NCBI RefSeq assembly: GCF_052857255.1
Contig: NC_135504.1
Location: forward strand, 145,788,121-145,852,120
From: Amblyomma americanum
Taxonomy: Eukaryota; Arthropoda; Arachnida; Ixodida; Ixodidae
Direction: 5' to 3'
Length of the DNA stretch: 64,000 bases
The notes under the pieces: generated by a model
What the model was told of the DNA's origin: nothing
The model's input: only the letters and a program-made list of their open reading frames with translations
Database searches by the model: none
Program-made: the position numbers and the translations under genes
In this document: one piece after another, positions 1 to 10,436 of the stretch
How the letters are laid out: each line of letters starts with the position of its first letter
Position numbering within the stretch: position 1 is the first letter of the stretch

Positions 1-16
1 TGTTCCTCTGATACGC

Positions 17-92
17 GTCTAAACTTTTTCTCTTATAACTGCGCGAAAAGCATGTATTCGTGCCTAATACAACGAAACAAGCTGTTTTAGAC
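17..92 (+). other. Inverted repeat spanning the monomer centre
   Basis: gtctaaa (17-23) is the exact reverse complement of tttagac (86-92). The commoner head variant, gtcaaaac, still pairs with gttttagac if one A is bulged, so both haplotypes keep the potential pairing. The hairpin at 41-63 lies inside the enclosed segment. Confidence 0.45.
41..63 (+). other. Short imperfect hairpin inside the monomer
   Basis: The arm gcgcgaa (41-47) can pair with ttcgtgc (57-63) over 7 bp, including one G-U wobble, around a 9-base loop (48-56) that contains gcatg. Monomers with attcgtgc keep all seven pairs; those with attcttgc lose one. The element recurs in most monomers. Whether it forms in DNA or RNA is not known from sequence. 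Confidence 0.5.
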
Positions 93-103
93 CGAAACGA
101 GCT
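73..103 (+). repeat. Internal sub-repeat cgaaacRagct
   Basis: cgaaacaagct (73-83) and cgaaacgagct (93-103) match at 10 of 11 positions at a 20-bp spacing. A third, weaker relative, cgaaaagcatg, lies at 44-54. The two good copies are among the least variable parts of the monomer throughout the window. This may be a trace of how the monomer was assembled from shorter repeats. Confidence 0.55.
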
Positions 104-109
104 AAATCT

Positions 110-134
110 GAACACATCGGTTTTACAAGTGTTC
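110..134 (+). other. Inverted repeat across the monomer junction
   Basis: gaacac (110-115) is the reverse complement of gtgttc (129-134) in the next unit, with a 13-base loop. The pairing is perfect only where a ctgaacac tail is followed by an A head. A cacaacac tail followed by an A head gives 5 bp, and a ctgaacac tail followed by a B head gives 4 bp, so the arms do not co-vary consistently. Confidence 0.4.
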
Positions 135-1548
135 CTCTGATACGCGTCTAAACTTCTTCTCTTATAACTGCGCGAAAAGCATGTATTCGTGATTAATACG
201 ACGAAACAAGCTGTTTTAGACCGAAACGAGCTAAATCTGAACACATCGGTTTTACAAGTGTCCCTGTGACACGCGTCAAAACTTTTTCTCTTATAACTGC
301 GCGAAAAGCATGTATTCTTGCTTAATACAGCGAAACAAGCTGTTTTAGACCGAAACGAGCTAAATCACAACACATCGGTTTTACAAGTGTTCCTCTGATA
401 GGCGTCAAAACTTTTTTCTCTTATAACTGCGCGAAAAGCATGTATTCGTGCTTAGTTCAACGAAACAAGCTGTTTTAGACCGAAACGAGCTAAATCTGAA
501 CACATCGGTTTTACAAGTGTTCCTCTGATACGCCTCAAAACTTTTTCTCTTATAACTGCGCGAAAAGCATGTATTCTTGCTTAATACAACGAAACAAGCT
601 GTTTTAGACCGAAACGAGCTAAATCACAACACATCGGTTTTACAAGTGTTCCTCTGATACGCGTCTAAACCTTTTCTCTTATAACTGCGCGAAAAGCATG
701 TATTCGTGCTTAATACGACGAAACAAGCTGTTTTAGACCGAAACGAGCTAAATCACAACACATTGGTTTTACAAGTGTTCCTCTGTTACGCGTCAAAACG
801 TTTTTCTCTTATAACTGCGCGAAAAGCATGTATTCGTGCTTAGTTCAACGAAACAAGCTGTTTTAGACCGAAACGAGCTAAATCACAACACACCGGTTTT
901 ACAAGTGTCCCTGTGACACGCGTCAAATCTTTTTCTCTTATAACTGCGCGAAAAGCATGTATTCTTGCTTAATACAACGAAACAAGCTGTTTTAGACCGA
1001 AACGAGCTAAATCACAACACATCGGTTTTACAAGTGTTCCTCTGTTACGCTTCAAAACTTTTTTCTCTTATAACTGCGCGAAAAGCATGTATTCGTGCTT
1101 AGTTCAACGAAACAAGCTGTTTTAGACCGAAACGAGGTAAATCTGAACACATTGGTTTTACAAGTGTTCCTCTGATACGCGTCAAAACTTTTTCTCTGAT
1201 AACTGCGCGAAAAGAATGTATTCTTGCTTAATACAGCGAAACAAGCTGTTTTAGACCGAAACGAGCTAAATCACAACACATTGGTTTTACATGTGTCCCT
1301 GTGACACGCGTCAAAACTTTTTCTCTAATAACTGCGCGAAAAGCATGTATTCGTGCTTAATACAGCGAAACAAGCTGTTTTAGACCGAAACGAGCTAAAT
1401 CACAACACATGGGTTTTACAAGTGTTCCTCTGATACGCGTCAGAACTGTTTTCTCTTATATCTGCGCGAAAAGCATGTATTCTTGCTTAATACAGCGAAA
1501 CAAGCTGTTTTAGACCGAAACGAGCTAAATCACAACACATCGGTTTTA

Positions 1549-2065
1549 CAAGTGTTCCTCTGATACGCGTCAAAACTTTTTCTCTTATAACTGCGCGAAA
1601 AGCATGTATTCTTACCTAATACAACGAAACAAGCTGTTTTAGACCGAAACGAGCTAAATCACAACACATCGGTTTTACAAGTGTCCCTGTGACACGCGTC
1701 AAATCTTTTTATCTTATAACTGCGCGAAAAGCATGTATTCTTGCTTAATACAGCGAAACAAGCTGTTTTAGATCGAAACGAGCTAAATCACAACACATCG
1801 GTTTTACAAGTGTTCCTCTGATACGCGTCAAAACTGTTTTCTCTTATAACTGCGCGAAAAGCATGTATTCTTACCTAATACAACGAAACAAGCTGTTTTA
1901 GACCGAAACGAGCTAAATCACAACACATCGGTTTTACAAGTGTCCCTGTGACACGCGTCAAATCTTTTTATCTTATAACTGCGCGAAAAGCATGTATTCT
2001 TGCTTAATACAGCGAAACAAGCTGTTTTAGATCGAAACGAGCTAAATCACAACACATCGGTTTTA
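1549..2065 (+). repeat. Tandemly duplicated dimer (about 259 bp)
   Basis: Two private variants recur as a pair at the same spacing: cttacctaat at 1,611 and 1,870, and atcttataac after five T at 1,711 and 1,970. The second copy has an aaactgttttctc head like the unit near 2,085, so its first monomer looks like an exchange product. Confidence 0.75.
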
Positions 2066-2699
2066 CAAGTGTTCCTCTGATACGCGTCAAAACTGTTTTC
2101 TCTTATATCTGCGCGAAAAGCATGTATTCTTGCTTAATACAGCGAAACAAGCTGTTTTAGACCGAAACGAGCTAAATCTGAACACATCGGTTTTACAAGT
2201 GTCCCTGTGACACGCGTCAAAACTTTTTCTCTTATAACTGCGCGAAAAGCATGTATTCTTGCTTAATACAGAGAAACAAGCTGTTTGAGACCGAAACGAG
2301 TTAAATCACAACACATCGGTTTTACAAGTGTTCCTCTGATACGCGTCAAAACTTTTTCTCTTATAACTGCGCGAAAAGCATGTATTCTTGCTTAATACAA
2401 CTAAACAAGCTGTTTTACACCAAAACGAGCTAGATCTGAACACATCGGTTTTACAAGTGTCCCTGTGACACGCGTCAAAACTTTTTCTCTTGTAACTGCG
2501 CGAAAAGCACGTATTCTTGCTTAATACAGCGAAACAAGCTGTTTTAGACCGAAACGAGCTAAATCTGAACACATCGGTTTTACAAGTGTCCCTGTGACAC
2601 GCGTCAAAACTTTTTCTCTTATAACTGCGCGAAAAGCATGTATTCGTGATTAATACAACGAAACAAGCTGTTTTAGACCGAAAAGAGCTAAATCACAAC

Positions 2700-4497
2700 A
2701 CATCGGTTTTACAAGTGTTCCTCTGATACGCGTCAAAATTTTTTCTCTTATAACTGCGCGAAAAGCATGTATTCGTGCTTAGTTCAGCGAAACAAGCTGT
2801 TTTAGACCGAAACGAGGTAAATCTGAACACATCGGTTTTACAAGTGTCCCTGTGAAACGCGTCAAAACTTTTTCTCTTATAACTGCGCGAAAAGCATGTA
2901 TTCTTGCTTAATACAGCGAAACAAGCTGTTTTAGACCGAAACGAGCTAAATCACAACACATAGGTTTTACAAGTGTTCCTCTGATACGCGTCAAAACTTT
3001 TTCTCTTATAACTGCGCGAAAAGCATGTATTCTTGCTTAATACAACGAAACAAGCTGTTTTAGACCGAAACGAGCTAAATCACAACACATCGGTTTTACA
3101 CGTGTTCCTCTGATACGCGTCTAAACTTTTTCTCTTATAACTGCGCGAAAAGCATGTATTCGTGCTTAATACAACGAAACAAGCTGTTTTACACCAAAAC
3201 GAGCTAGATCTGAACACATCGGTTTTACAAGTGTCCCTGTGACACGCGTCAAAACTTTTTCTCTTGTAACTGCGCGAAAAGCACGTATTTTTGCTTAATA
3301 CAGCGAAACAAGCTGTTTTAGACCGAAACGAGCTAAATCTGAACACATCGGTTTTACAAGTGTCCCTGTGACACGCGTCAAAACTTTTTCTCTTATACCT
3401 GCGCGAAAAGCATGTATTCGTGCTTAATACAGCGAAACAAGTTGTTTTAAACCGAAACGAGCTAAATCTGAACACATCGGTTTTACAAGTGTCCCTGTGA
3501 CACGCGTCAAATCTTTTTCTCTTATAACTGCGCGAAAAGCATGTATTCTTGCTTAATACAGCGAAGCAAGCTGTTTTAGACCGAAACGAGCTAAATCACA
3601 ACACATCGGTTTTACAAGTGTTCCTCTGATACGCGTCAAAACTTTTTCTCTTATAACTGCGCGAAAAGCATGTATTTTTGCTTAATACAACGAAACAAGC
3701 TGTTTTAGACCGAAACGAGCTAAATCACAACACATCGGTTTTACAAATATCCCTGTGACACGCGTCAAAACTTTTTCTCTTATAACTGCGCGAAAAGCAT
3801 GTATTCTAGCTTAATACAGCGAAACAAGCTGTTTTAGACCGAAACGAGCTAAATCACAACACATCGGTTTTACAAGTGTTCTTCTGATACGCGTCAAAAC
3901 TTTTTCTCTTATAACTGCGCGAAAAGCATGTATTCGTGCTTAGTCTAACGAAACAAGCTGTTTTAGACCAAAACGGGGTAAATCACAACACATCGGTTTG
4001 ACAAGTGTTCCTCTGATACGCGTCTAAACTTTTTCTCTTATAACTGCGCGAAAGGCATGTGTTCGTGCTTAATACAACGAAAGAAGCTGTTTTAGACCGA
4101 AACGAGCTAGATCTGAACACATAGGTTTTACGTGTCCCTGTGACACGCGTCAAAACTTTTTCTCTTATAACTGCGCGAAAAGCACGAATTCTTGCTTAAT
4201 ACAGCGAAACAAGCTGTTTTAGACCAAAACGAGCTAAATCAAAACACATCGGTTTTACAAGTGTTCCTCTGATACGCGTCAAAACTTTTTTCTCTTATAA
4301 CTGCGCGAAAAGCATGTATTCGTGCTTAGTTCAACGAAACAAGCTGTTTTAGACCGAAACGAGGTAAATCTGAACACGTCGGTTTTACAAGTGTCCCTGT
4401 GACACGCGTCAAAACTTTTTCTCTTATAACTGCGCGAAAAGCATGTATTCTTGCTTAATACAACGAAACAAGCTGTTTTAGACCGAAACGAGCTAAA
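2700..4497 (+). repeat. Rearranged partial copy of the domain I HOR
   Basis: About 2,700-3,930 follows 5,670-6,900 at an offset of about 2,971 bp. Shared marks include the 6-T variant caaaatttttt, gtgaaacgcgtc, cgtatttttgc, attctagc and gtgttcttctg. About 4,020-4,400 instead follows the 5,440-5,800 segment (aaggcatg with gaaagaagctg), so the copy is internally rearranged. Confidence 0.7.
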
Positions 4498-7400
4498 TCA
4501 CAACACATCGGTTTTACACGTGTTCCTCTGATAAGCGTCTAAACTTTTTCTCTTATAACTGCGCGAAAAGCATGTATTCGTGCTTAATACAACGAAACAA
4601 GCTGTTTCACACCAAAACGAGCTAGATCTGAACACATCGGTTTTACAAGTGTCCCTGTGACACGCGTCAAAACTTTTTCTCTTGTAACTGCGCGAAAAGC
4701 ACGTATTCTTGCTTAATACAGCGAAACAAGCTGTTTTAGACCGAAACGAGCTAAATCTGAACACATCGGTTTTACAAGTGTCCCTGTGACACCCGTCAAA
4801 ACTTTTTCTCTTATACCTGCGCGAAAAGCATGTATTCGTGCTTAATACAACGAAACAAGCTGTTTTAGACCGAAACGAGCTAAATCTGAACACATCGGTT
4901 TTACAAGTGTCCCTGTGACACGCGTCAAAACTTTTTCTCTTATAACTGCGCGAAAAGCATGTATTCTTGCTTAATACAGCGAAACAAGCTGTTTTAGACC
5001 GAAACCAGCTAAATCACAACACATCGGTTTTACAAGTGTTCCTCTGATACGCGTCAAAACTTTTTCTCTTATAACTGCGCGAAAAGCATGTATTCTTGCC
5101 TAATACAACGAAACAAGCTGTTTTAGACCGAAACGAGTTAAATCACAACACATCGGTTTTACAAGTGTTCCTCTGATACGCGTCAAAACTTTTTTCTCTT
5201 ATAACTGCGCGAAAAGCATGTATTCGTGCTTAGTTCAACGAAACAAGCTGTTTTAGACCGAAACGAGGTATATCTGAACACATCGGTTTTACAAGTGTCC
5301 CTGTGACACGCGTCAAAACTTTTTCTCTTATAACTGCGCGAAAAGCATGTATTCTTGCTTAATACAGCGAATCAAGCTGTTTTAGACCGAAACGAGCTAA
5401 ATCACAACACATCGGTTTTACAAGTGTTCCTCTGATACGCGTCTAAACTATTTCTCTTATAACTGCGCGAAAGGCATGTATTCGTGCTTAATACAACGAA
5501 AGAAGCTGTTTTAGACCGAAACGAGCTAGATCTGAACACATCGGTTTTACAAGTGTCCCTGTGACACGCGTCAAAACTTTTTCTCTTATAACTGCGCGAA
5601 AAGCACGTATTCTTGCTTAATACAGCGAAACAAGCTGTTTTAGACCAAAACGAGCTAAATCACAACACATCGGTTTTACAAGTGTTCCTCTGATACGCGT
5701 CAAAATTTTTTCTCTTTTAACTGCGCGAAAAGCATGTATTCGTGCTTAGTTCACCGAAACAAGCTGTTTTAGACCGAAACGAGGTAAATCTGAACACATC
5801 GGTTTTACAAGTGTCCCTGTGAAACGCGTCAAAACTTTTTCTCTTATAACTGCGCGAAAAGCATGTATTCTTGCTTAATACAGCGAAACAAGCTGTTTTA
5901 GACCGAAACGAGCTAAATCACAACACATCGGTTTTACAAGTGTTCCTCTGATACGCGTCAAAACTTTTTCTCTTATAACTGCGCGAAAAGCATGTATTCT
6001 TGCTTAATACAACGAAACAAGCTGTTTTAGACCGAAACGAGCTAAATCACAACACATCGGTTTTACACGCGTTCCTCTGATACGCGTCTAAACTTTTTCT
6101 CTTATAACTGCGCGAAAAGCATGTATTCGTGCTTAATACAACGAAACAAGCTGTTTTACACCAAAACGAGCTAGATCTGAACACATCGGTTTTACAAGTG
6201 TCCCTGTGACACGCGTCAAAACTTTTTCTCTTGTAACTGCGCGAAAAGCACGTATTTTTGCTTAATACAGCGAAACAAGCTGTTTTAGACCGAAACGAGC
6301 TAAATCTGAACACATCGGTTTTACAAGTGTCCCTGTGACACGCGTCAAAACTTTTTCTCTTATACCTGCGCGAAAAGCATGTATTCGTGCTTAATACAGC
6401 GAAACAAGTTGTTTTAAACCGAAACGAGCTAAATCTGAACACATCGGTTTTACAAGTGTCCCTGTGACACGCGTCAAAACTTTTTCTCTTATAACTGCGC
6501 GAAAAGCATGTATTCTTGCTTAATACAGCGAAGCAAGCTGTTTTAGACCGAAACGAGCTAAACCACAACACATCGGTTTTACAAGTGTTCCTCTGATACG
6601 CGTCAAAACTTTTTCTCTTATAACTGCGCGAAAAGCATGTATTTTTTCTTAATACAACGAAACAAGCTGTTTTAGACCGAAACGAGCTAAATCACAACAC
6701 ATCGGTTTTACAAGTGTCCCTGTGACACGCGTCAAAACTTTTTCTCTTATAACTGCGCGAAAAGCATGTATTCTAGCTTAATACAGCGAAACAAGCTGTT
6801 TTAGACCGAAACGAGCTAAATCACAACACATCGGTTTTACAAGTGTTCTTCTGATACGCGTCAAAACTTTTTCTCTTATAACTGCGCGAAAAGCATGTAT
6901 TCTTGCTTAATACAACGAAACAAGCTGTTTTAGACCGATACGAGCTAAATCACAACACATCGGTTTTACAAGTGTTCCTTTGATACGCGTCTAAACTTTT
7001 TCTTCTATAACTGCGCGAAAAGCATGTATTCGTGCTTAATACAACGAAACAAGCTGTTTTACACCAAAACGAGCTAGATCTGAACACATAGGTTTTACAA
7101 GTGTCCCTGTGACACGCGTCAAAACTTTTTCTCTTATAACTGCGCGAAAAGCATGTATTCTTGCTTAATACAGCGAAACAAGCTGTTTTAGACCGAAACG
7201 AGCTAAATCACAACACATCGGTTTTACAAGTTTTCCTCTGATACGCGTCAATACTTTTTTCTCTTATAACTGCGCGAAAAGCATGTATTCGTGCTTAGTT
7301 CAACGAAACAAGCTGTTTCAGACCGAAACGAGGTAAATCTGAACACATCGGTTTTACAAGTGTCCCTGTGACACGCGTCAAAACTTTTTCTCTTATAACT

Positions 7401-7854
7401 GCGCGAAAAGCATGTATTCTTGCTTAATACAGCGAAATAAGCTGTTTTAGACCGAAACGAGCTAAATCCCAACACATCGGTTTTACAAGTGTTCCTCTGA
7501 TACGCGTCAAAACTTTTTTCTCTTATAACTGCGCGAAAAGCATGTATTCGTGCTTAGTTCAACGAAACAAGCTGTTTTAGACCGAAACGAGGTAAATCTG
7601 AACACGTCGGTTTTACAAGTGTCCCTGTGACACGCGTCAAAACTTTTTCTCTTATAACTGCGCGAAAAGCATGTATTCTTGCTTAATACAGCGAAACAAG
7701 CTGTTTTAGACCGAAACGAGCTAAATCACAACACATTGGTTTTACAAGTGTTCCTCTGATACGCGTCAAAACTTTTTCTCCTATAACTGCGCGAAAAGCG
7801 TGTATTCTTGCTTAATACAACGAAACAAGCTGTTTTAGACCGAAACGAGCTAAA
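4498..7854 (+). repeat. Domain I HOR copy 1 (26 monomers, 3,357 bp)
   Basis: This is the most complete copy of the 26-monomer unit. Ordered marks are gataagcgtctaaac near 4,530, the exchange-prone aaactatttctc with aaggcatg near 5,445, ttttacacgc at 6,061, attctagc near 6,772, and ttttcctctg with gtcaatac at 7,231. The start is set where the gataagcg unit begins, because the same unit begins the next two copies at 7,855 and 10,437. Confidence 0.85.
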
Positions 7855-10436
7855 TCACAACACATCGGTTTTACACGTGTTCCTCTGATAAGCGTCTAAA
7901 CTTTTTCTCTTATAACTGCGCGAAAAGCATGTATTCGTGCTTAATACAACGAAACAAGCTGTTTCACACCAAAACGAGCTAGATCTGAACACATCGGTTT
8001 TACAAGTGTCCCTGTGACACGCGTCTAAACTATTTCTCTTATAACTGCGCGAAAGGCATGTATTCGTGCTTAATACAACGAAAGAAGCTGTTTTAGACCG
8101 AAACGAGCTAGATCTGAACACATCGGTTTTACAAGTGTCCCTGTGACACGCGTCAAAACTTTTTCTCTTATAACTGCGCGAAAAGCACGTATTCTTGCTT
8201 AATACAGCGAAACAAGCTGTTTTAGACCAAAACGAGCTAAATCACAACACATCGGTTTTACAAGTGTTCCTCTGATACGCGTCAAAATTTTTTCTCTTTT
8301 AACTGCGCGAAAAGCATGTATTCGTGCTTAGTTCACCGAAACAAGCTGTTTTAGACCGAAACGAGGTAAATCTGAACACATCGGTTTTACAAGTGTCCCT
8401 GTGAAACGCGTCAAAACTTTTTCTCTTATAACTGCGCGAAAAGCATGTATTCTTGCTTAATACAGCGAAACAAGCTGTTTTAGACCGAAACGAGCTAAAT
8501 CACAACACATCGGTTTTACAAGTGTTCCTCTGATACGCGTCAAAACTTTTTCTCTTATAACTGCGCGAAAAGCATGTATTCTTGCTTAATACAACGAAAC
8601 AAGCTGTTTTAGACCGAAACGAGCTAAATCACAACACATCGGTTTTACACGCGTTCCTCTGATACGCGTCTAAACTTTTTCTCTTATAACTGCGCGAAAA
8701 GCATGTATTCGTGCTTAATACAACGAAACAAGCTGTTTTACACCAAAACGAGCTAGATCTGAACACATCGGTTTTACAAGTGTCCCTGTGACACGCGTCA
8801 AAACTTTTTCTCTTGTAACTGCGCGAAAAGCACGTATTTTTGCTTAATACAGCGAAACAAGCTGTTTTAGACCGAAACGAGCTAAATCTGAACACATCGG
8901 TTTTACAAGTGTCCCTGTGACACGCGTCAAAACTTTTTCTCTTATACCTGCGCGAAAAGCATGTATTCGTGCTTAATACAGCGAAACAAGTTGTTTTAAA
9001 CCGAAACGAGCTAAATCTGAACACATCGGTTTTACAAGTGTCCCTGTGACACGCGTCAAAACTTTTTCTCTTATAACTGCGCGAAAAGCATGTATTCTTG
9101 CTTAATACAGCGAAGCAAGCTGTTTTAGACCGAAACGAGCTAAACCACAACACATCGGTTTTACAAGTGTTCCTCTGATACGCGTCAAAACTTTTTCTCT
9201 TATAACTGCGCGAAAAGCATGTATTTTTTCCTAATACAACGAAACAAGCTGTTTTAGACCGAAACGAGCTAAATCACAACACATCGGTTTTACAAGTGTC
9301 CCTGTGACACGCGTCAAAACTTTTTCTCTTATAACTGCGCGAAAAGCATGTATTCTAGCTTAATACAGCGAAACAAGCTGTTTTAGACCGAAACGAGCTA
9401 AATCACAACACATCGGTTTTACAAGTGTTCTTCTGATACGCGTCAAAACTTTTTCTCTTATAACTGCGCGAAAAGCATGTATTCTTGCTTAATACAACGA
9501 AACAAGCTGTTTTAGACCGATACGAGCTAAATCACAACACATCGGTTTTACAAGTGTTCCTTTGATACGCGTCTAAACTTTTTCTTCTATAACTGCGCGA
9601 AAAGCATGTATTCGTGCTTAATACAACGAAACAAGCTGTTTTACACCAAAACGAGCTAGATCTGAACACATAGGTTTTACAAGTGTCCCTTTGACACGCG
9701 TCAAAACTTTTTCTCTTATAACTGCGCGAAAAGCATGTATTCTTGCTTAATACAGCGAAACAAGCTGTTTTAGACCGAAACGAGCTAAATCACAACACAT
9801 CGGTTTTACAAGTTTTCCTCTGATACGCGTCAATACTTTTTTCTCTTATAACTGCGCGAAAAGCATGTATTCGTGCTTAGTTCAACGAAACAAGCTGTTT
9901 CAGACCGAAACGAGGTAAATCTGAACACATCGGTTTTACAAGTGTCCCTGTGACACGCGTCAAAACTTTTTCTCTTATAACTGCGCGAAAAGCATGTATT
10001 CTTGCTTAATACAGCGAAATAAGCTGTTTTAGACCGAAACGAGCTAAATCCCAACACATCGGTTTTACAAGTGTTCCTCTGATACGCGTCAAAACTTTTT
10101 TCTCTTATAACTGCGCGAAAAGCATGTATTCGTGCTTAGTTCAACGAAACAAGCTGTTTTAGACCGAAACGAGGTAAATCTGAACACGTCGGTTTTACAA
10201 GTGTCCCTGTGACACGCGTCAAAACTTTTTCTCTTATAACTGCGCGAAAAGCATGTATTCTTGCTTAATACAGCGAAACAAGCTGTTTTAGACCGAAACG
10301 AGCTAAATAACAACACATTGGTTTTACAAGTGTTCCTCTGATACGCGTCAAAACTTTTTCTCCTATAACTGCGCGAAAAGCGTGTATTCTTGCTTAATAG
10401 AACGAAACAAGCTGTTTTAGACCGAAACGAGCTAAA
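7855..10436 (+). repeat. Domain I HOR copy 2 (20 monomers, 6-monomer deletion)
   Basis: This copy is 2,582 bp instead of 3,357 bp. Marks after the deletion keep the spacing of copy 1: ttttacacgc at 8,643 and ttttcctctg at 9,813, 1,170 bp apart exactly as at 6,061 and 7,231. The missing 775 bp equals six monomers, and the breakpoint is a single chimeric unit near 8,020. Confidence 0.88.
8005..8040 (+). other. Chimeric monomer: 6-monomer deletion breakpoint
   Basis: The unit combines a B head (tgtccctgtgacacgcg) with the tctaaactatttctc body that elsewhere (5,441 and 11,383) follows an A head. The left flank matches about 4,500-4,660 and the right flank matches about 5,440 onward, so recombination joined positions six monomers apart. 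Confidence 0.88.

Larger units (their letters stand above)
1..129 (+). repeat. Reference monomer (A-type), internal anatomy
   Basis: This unit serves as reference. It contains, in order: an A head (1-19) with an ACGCGT site at 13-18; an A/T tract with AAAC followed by five T (21-29); a pyrimidine-rich stretch; the GC-rich box gcgcgaaaag (41-50); an attcgtgc segment (56-63); a repeated motif cgaaacaagct (73-83) and cgaaacgagct (93-103); a tail with ctgaacac (108-115); and the linker atcggttttacaag (116-129). It has 51 G+C of 129 (29 C, 22 G) and nine CpG. Polymorphic positions that define haplotypes lie in the head, the T-tract length, attcgtgc versus attcttgc, aatac versus agttc, aacg versus agcg, gagctaaatc versus gaggtaaatc or gagctagatc, and ctgaacac versus cacaacac. 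Confidence 0.95.
1..2700 (+). repeat. Satellite domain D1: mixed monomers, domain V/VI-like
   Basis: A, B and variant heads are interspersed without a clear long period. The run at about 640-1,290 has the same order of diagnostic variants as about 45,840-46,490: a gtgcttaatacgacg unit, gttacgcgtcaaaacg, caaatcttttt, gttacgcttc, then a unit reading ctgataactg with gaatg in place of gcatg. Units with ctgttttctcttatatctg (from about 1,440 and 2,085) match units near 58,268 and 61,230. The region therefore looks like an older or rearranged copy of the HORs found 45-60 kb downstream. Confidence 0.7.

Noticed and set aside
55..80. CENP-B box-like sequence on the minus strand (TTTCGTTGTATTAAGCA)
   Set aside because: The 5' half matches the TTCGTTG part and the central A of the CENP-B box, but the required CGGG is replaced by AAGC, and the agcg haplotype also alters the first half. 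It is not a convincing box.
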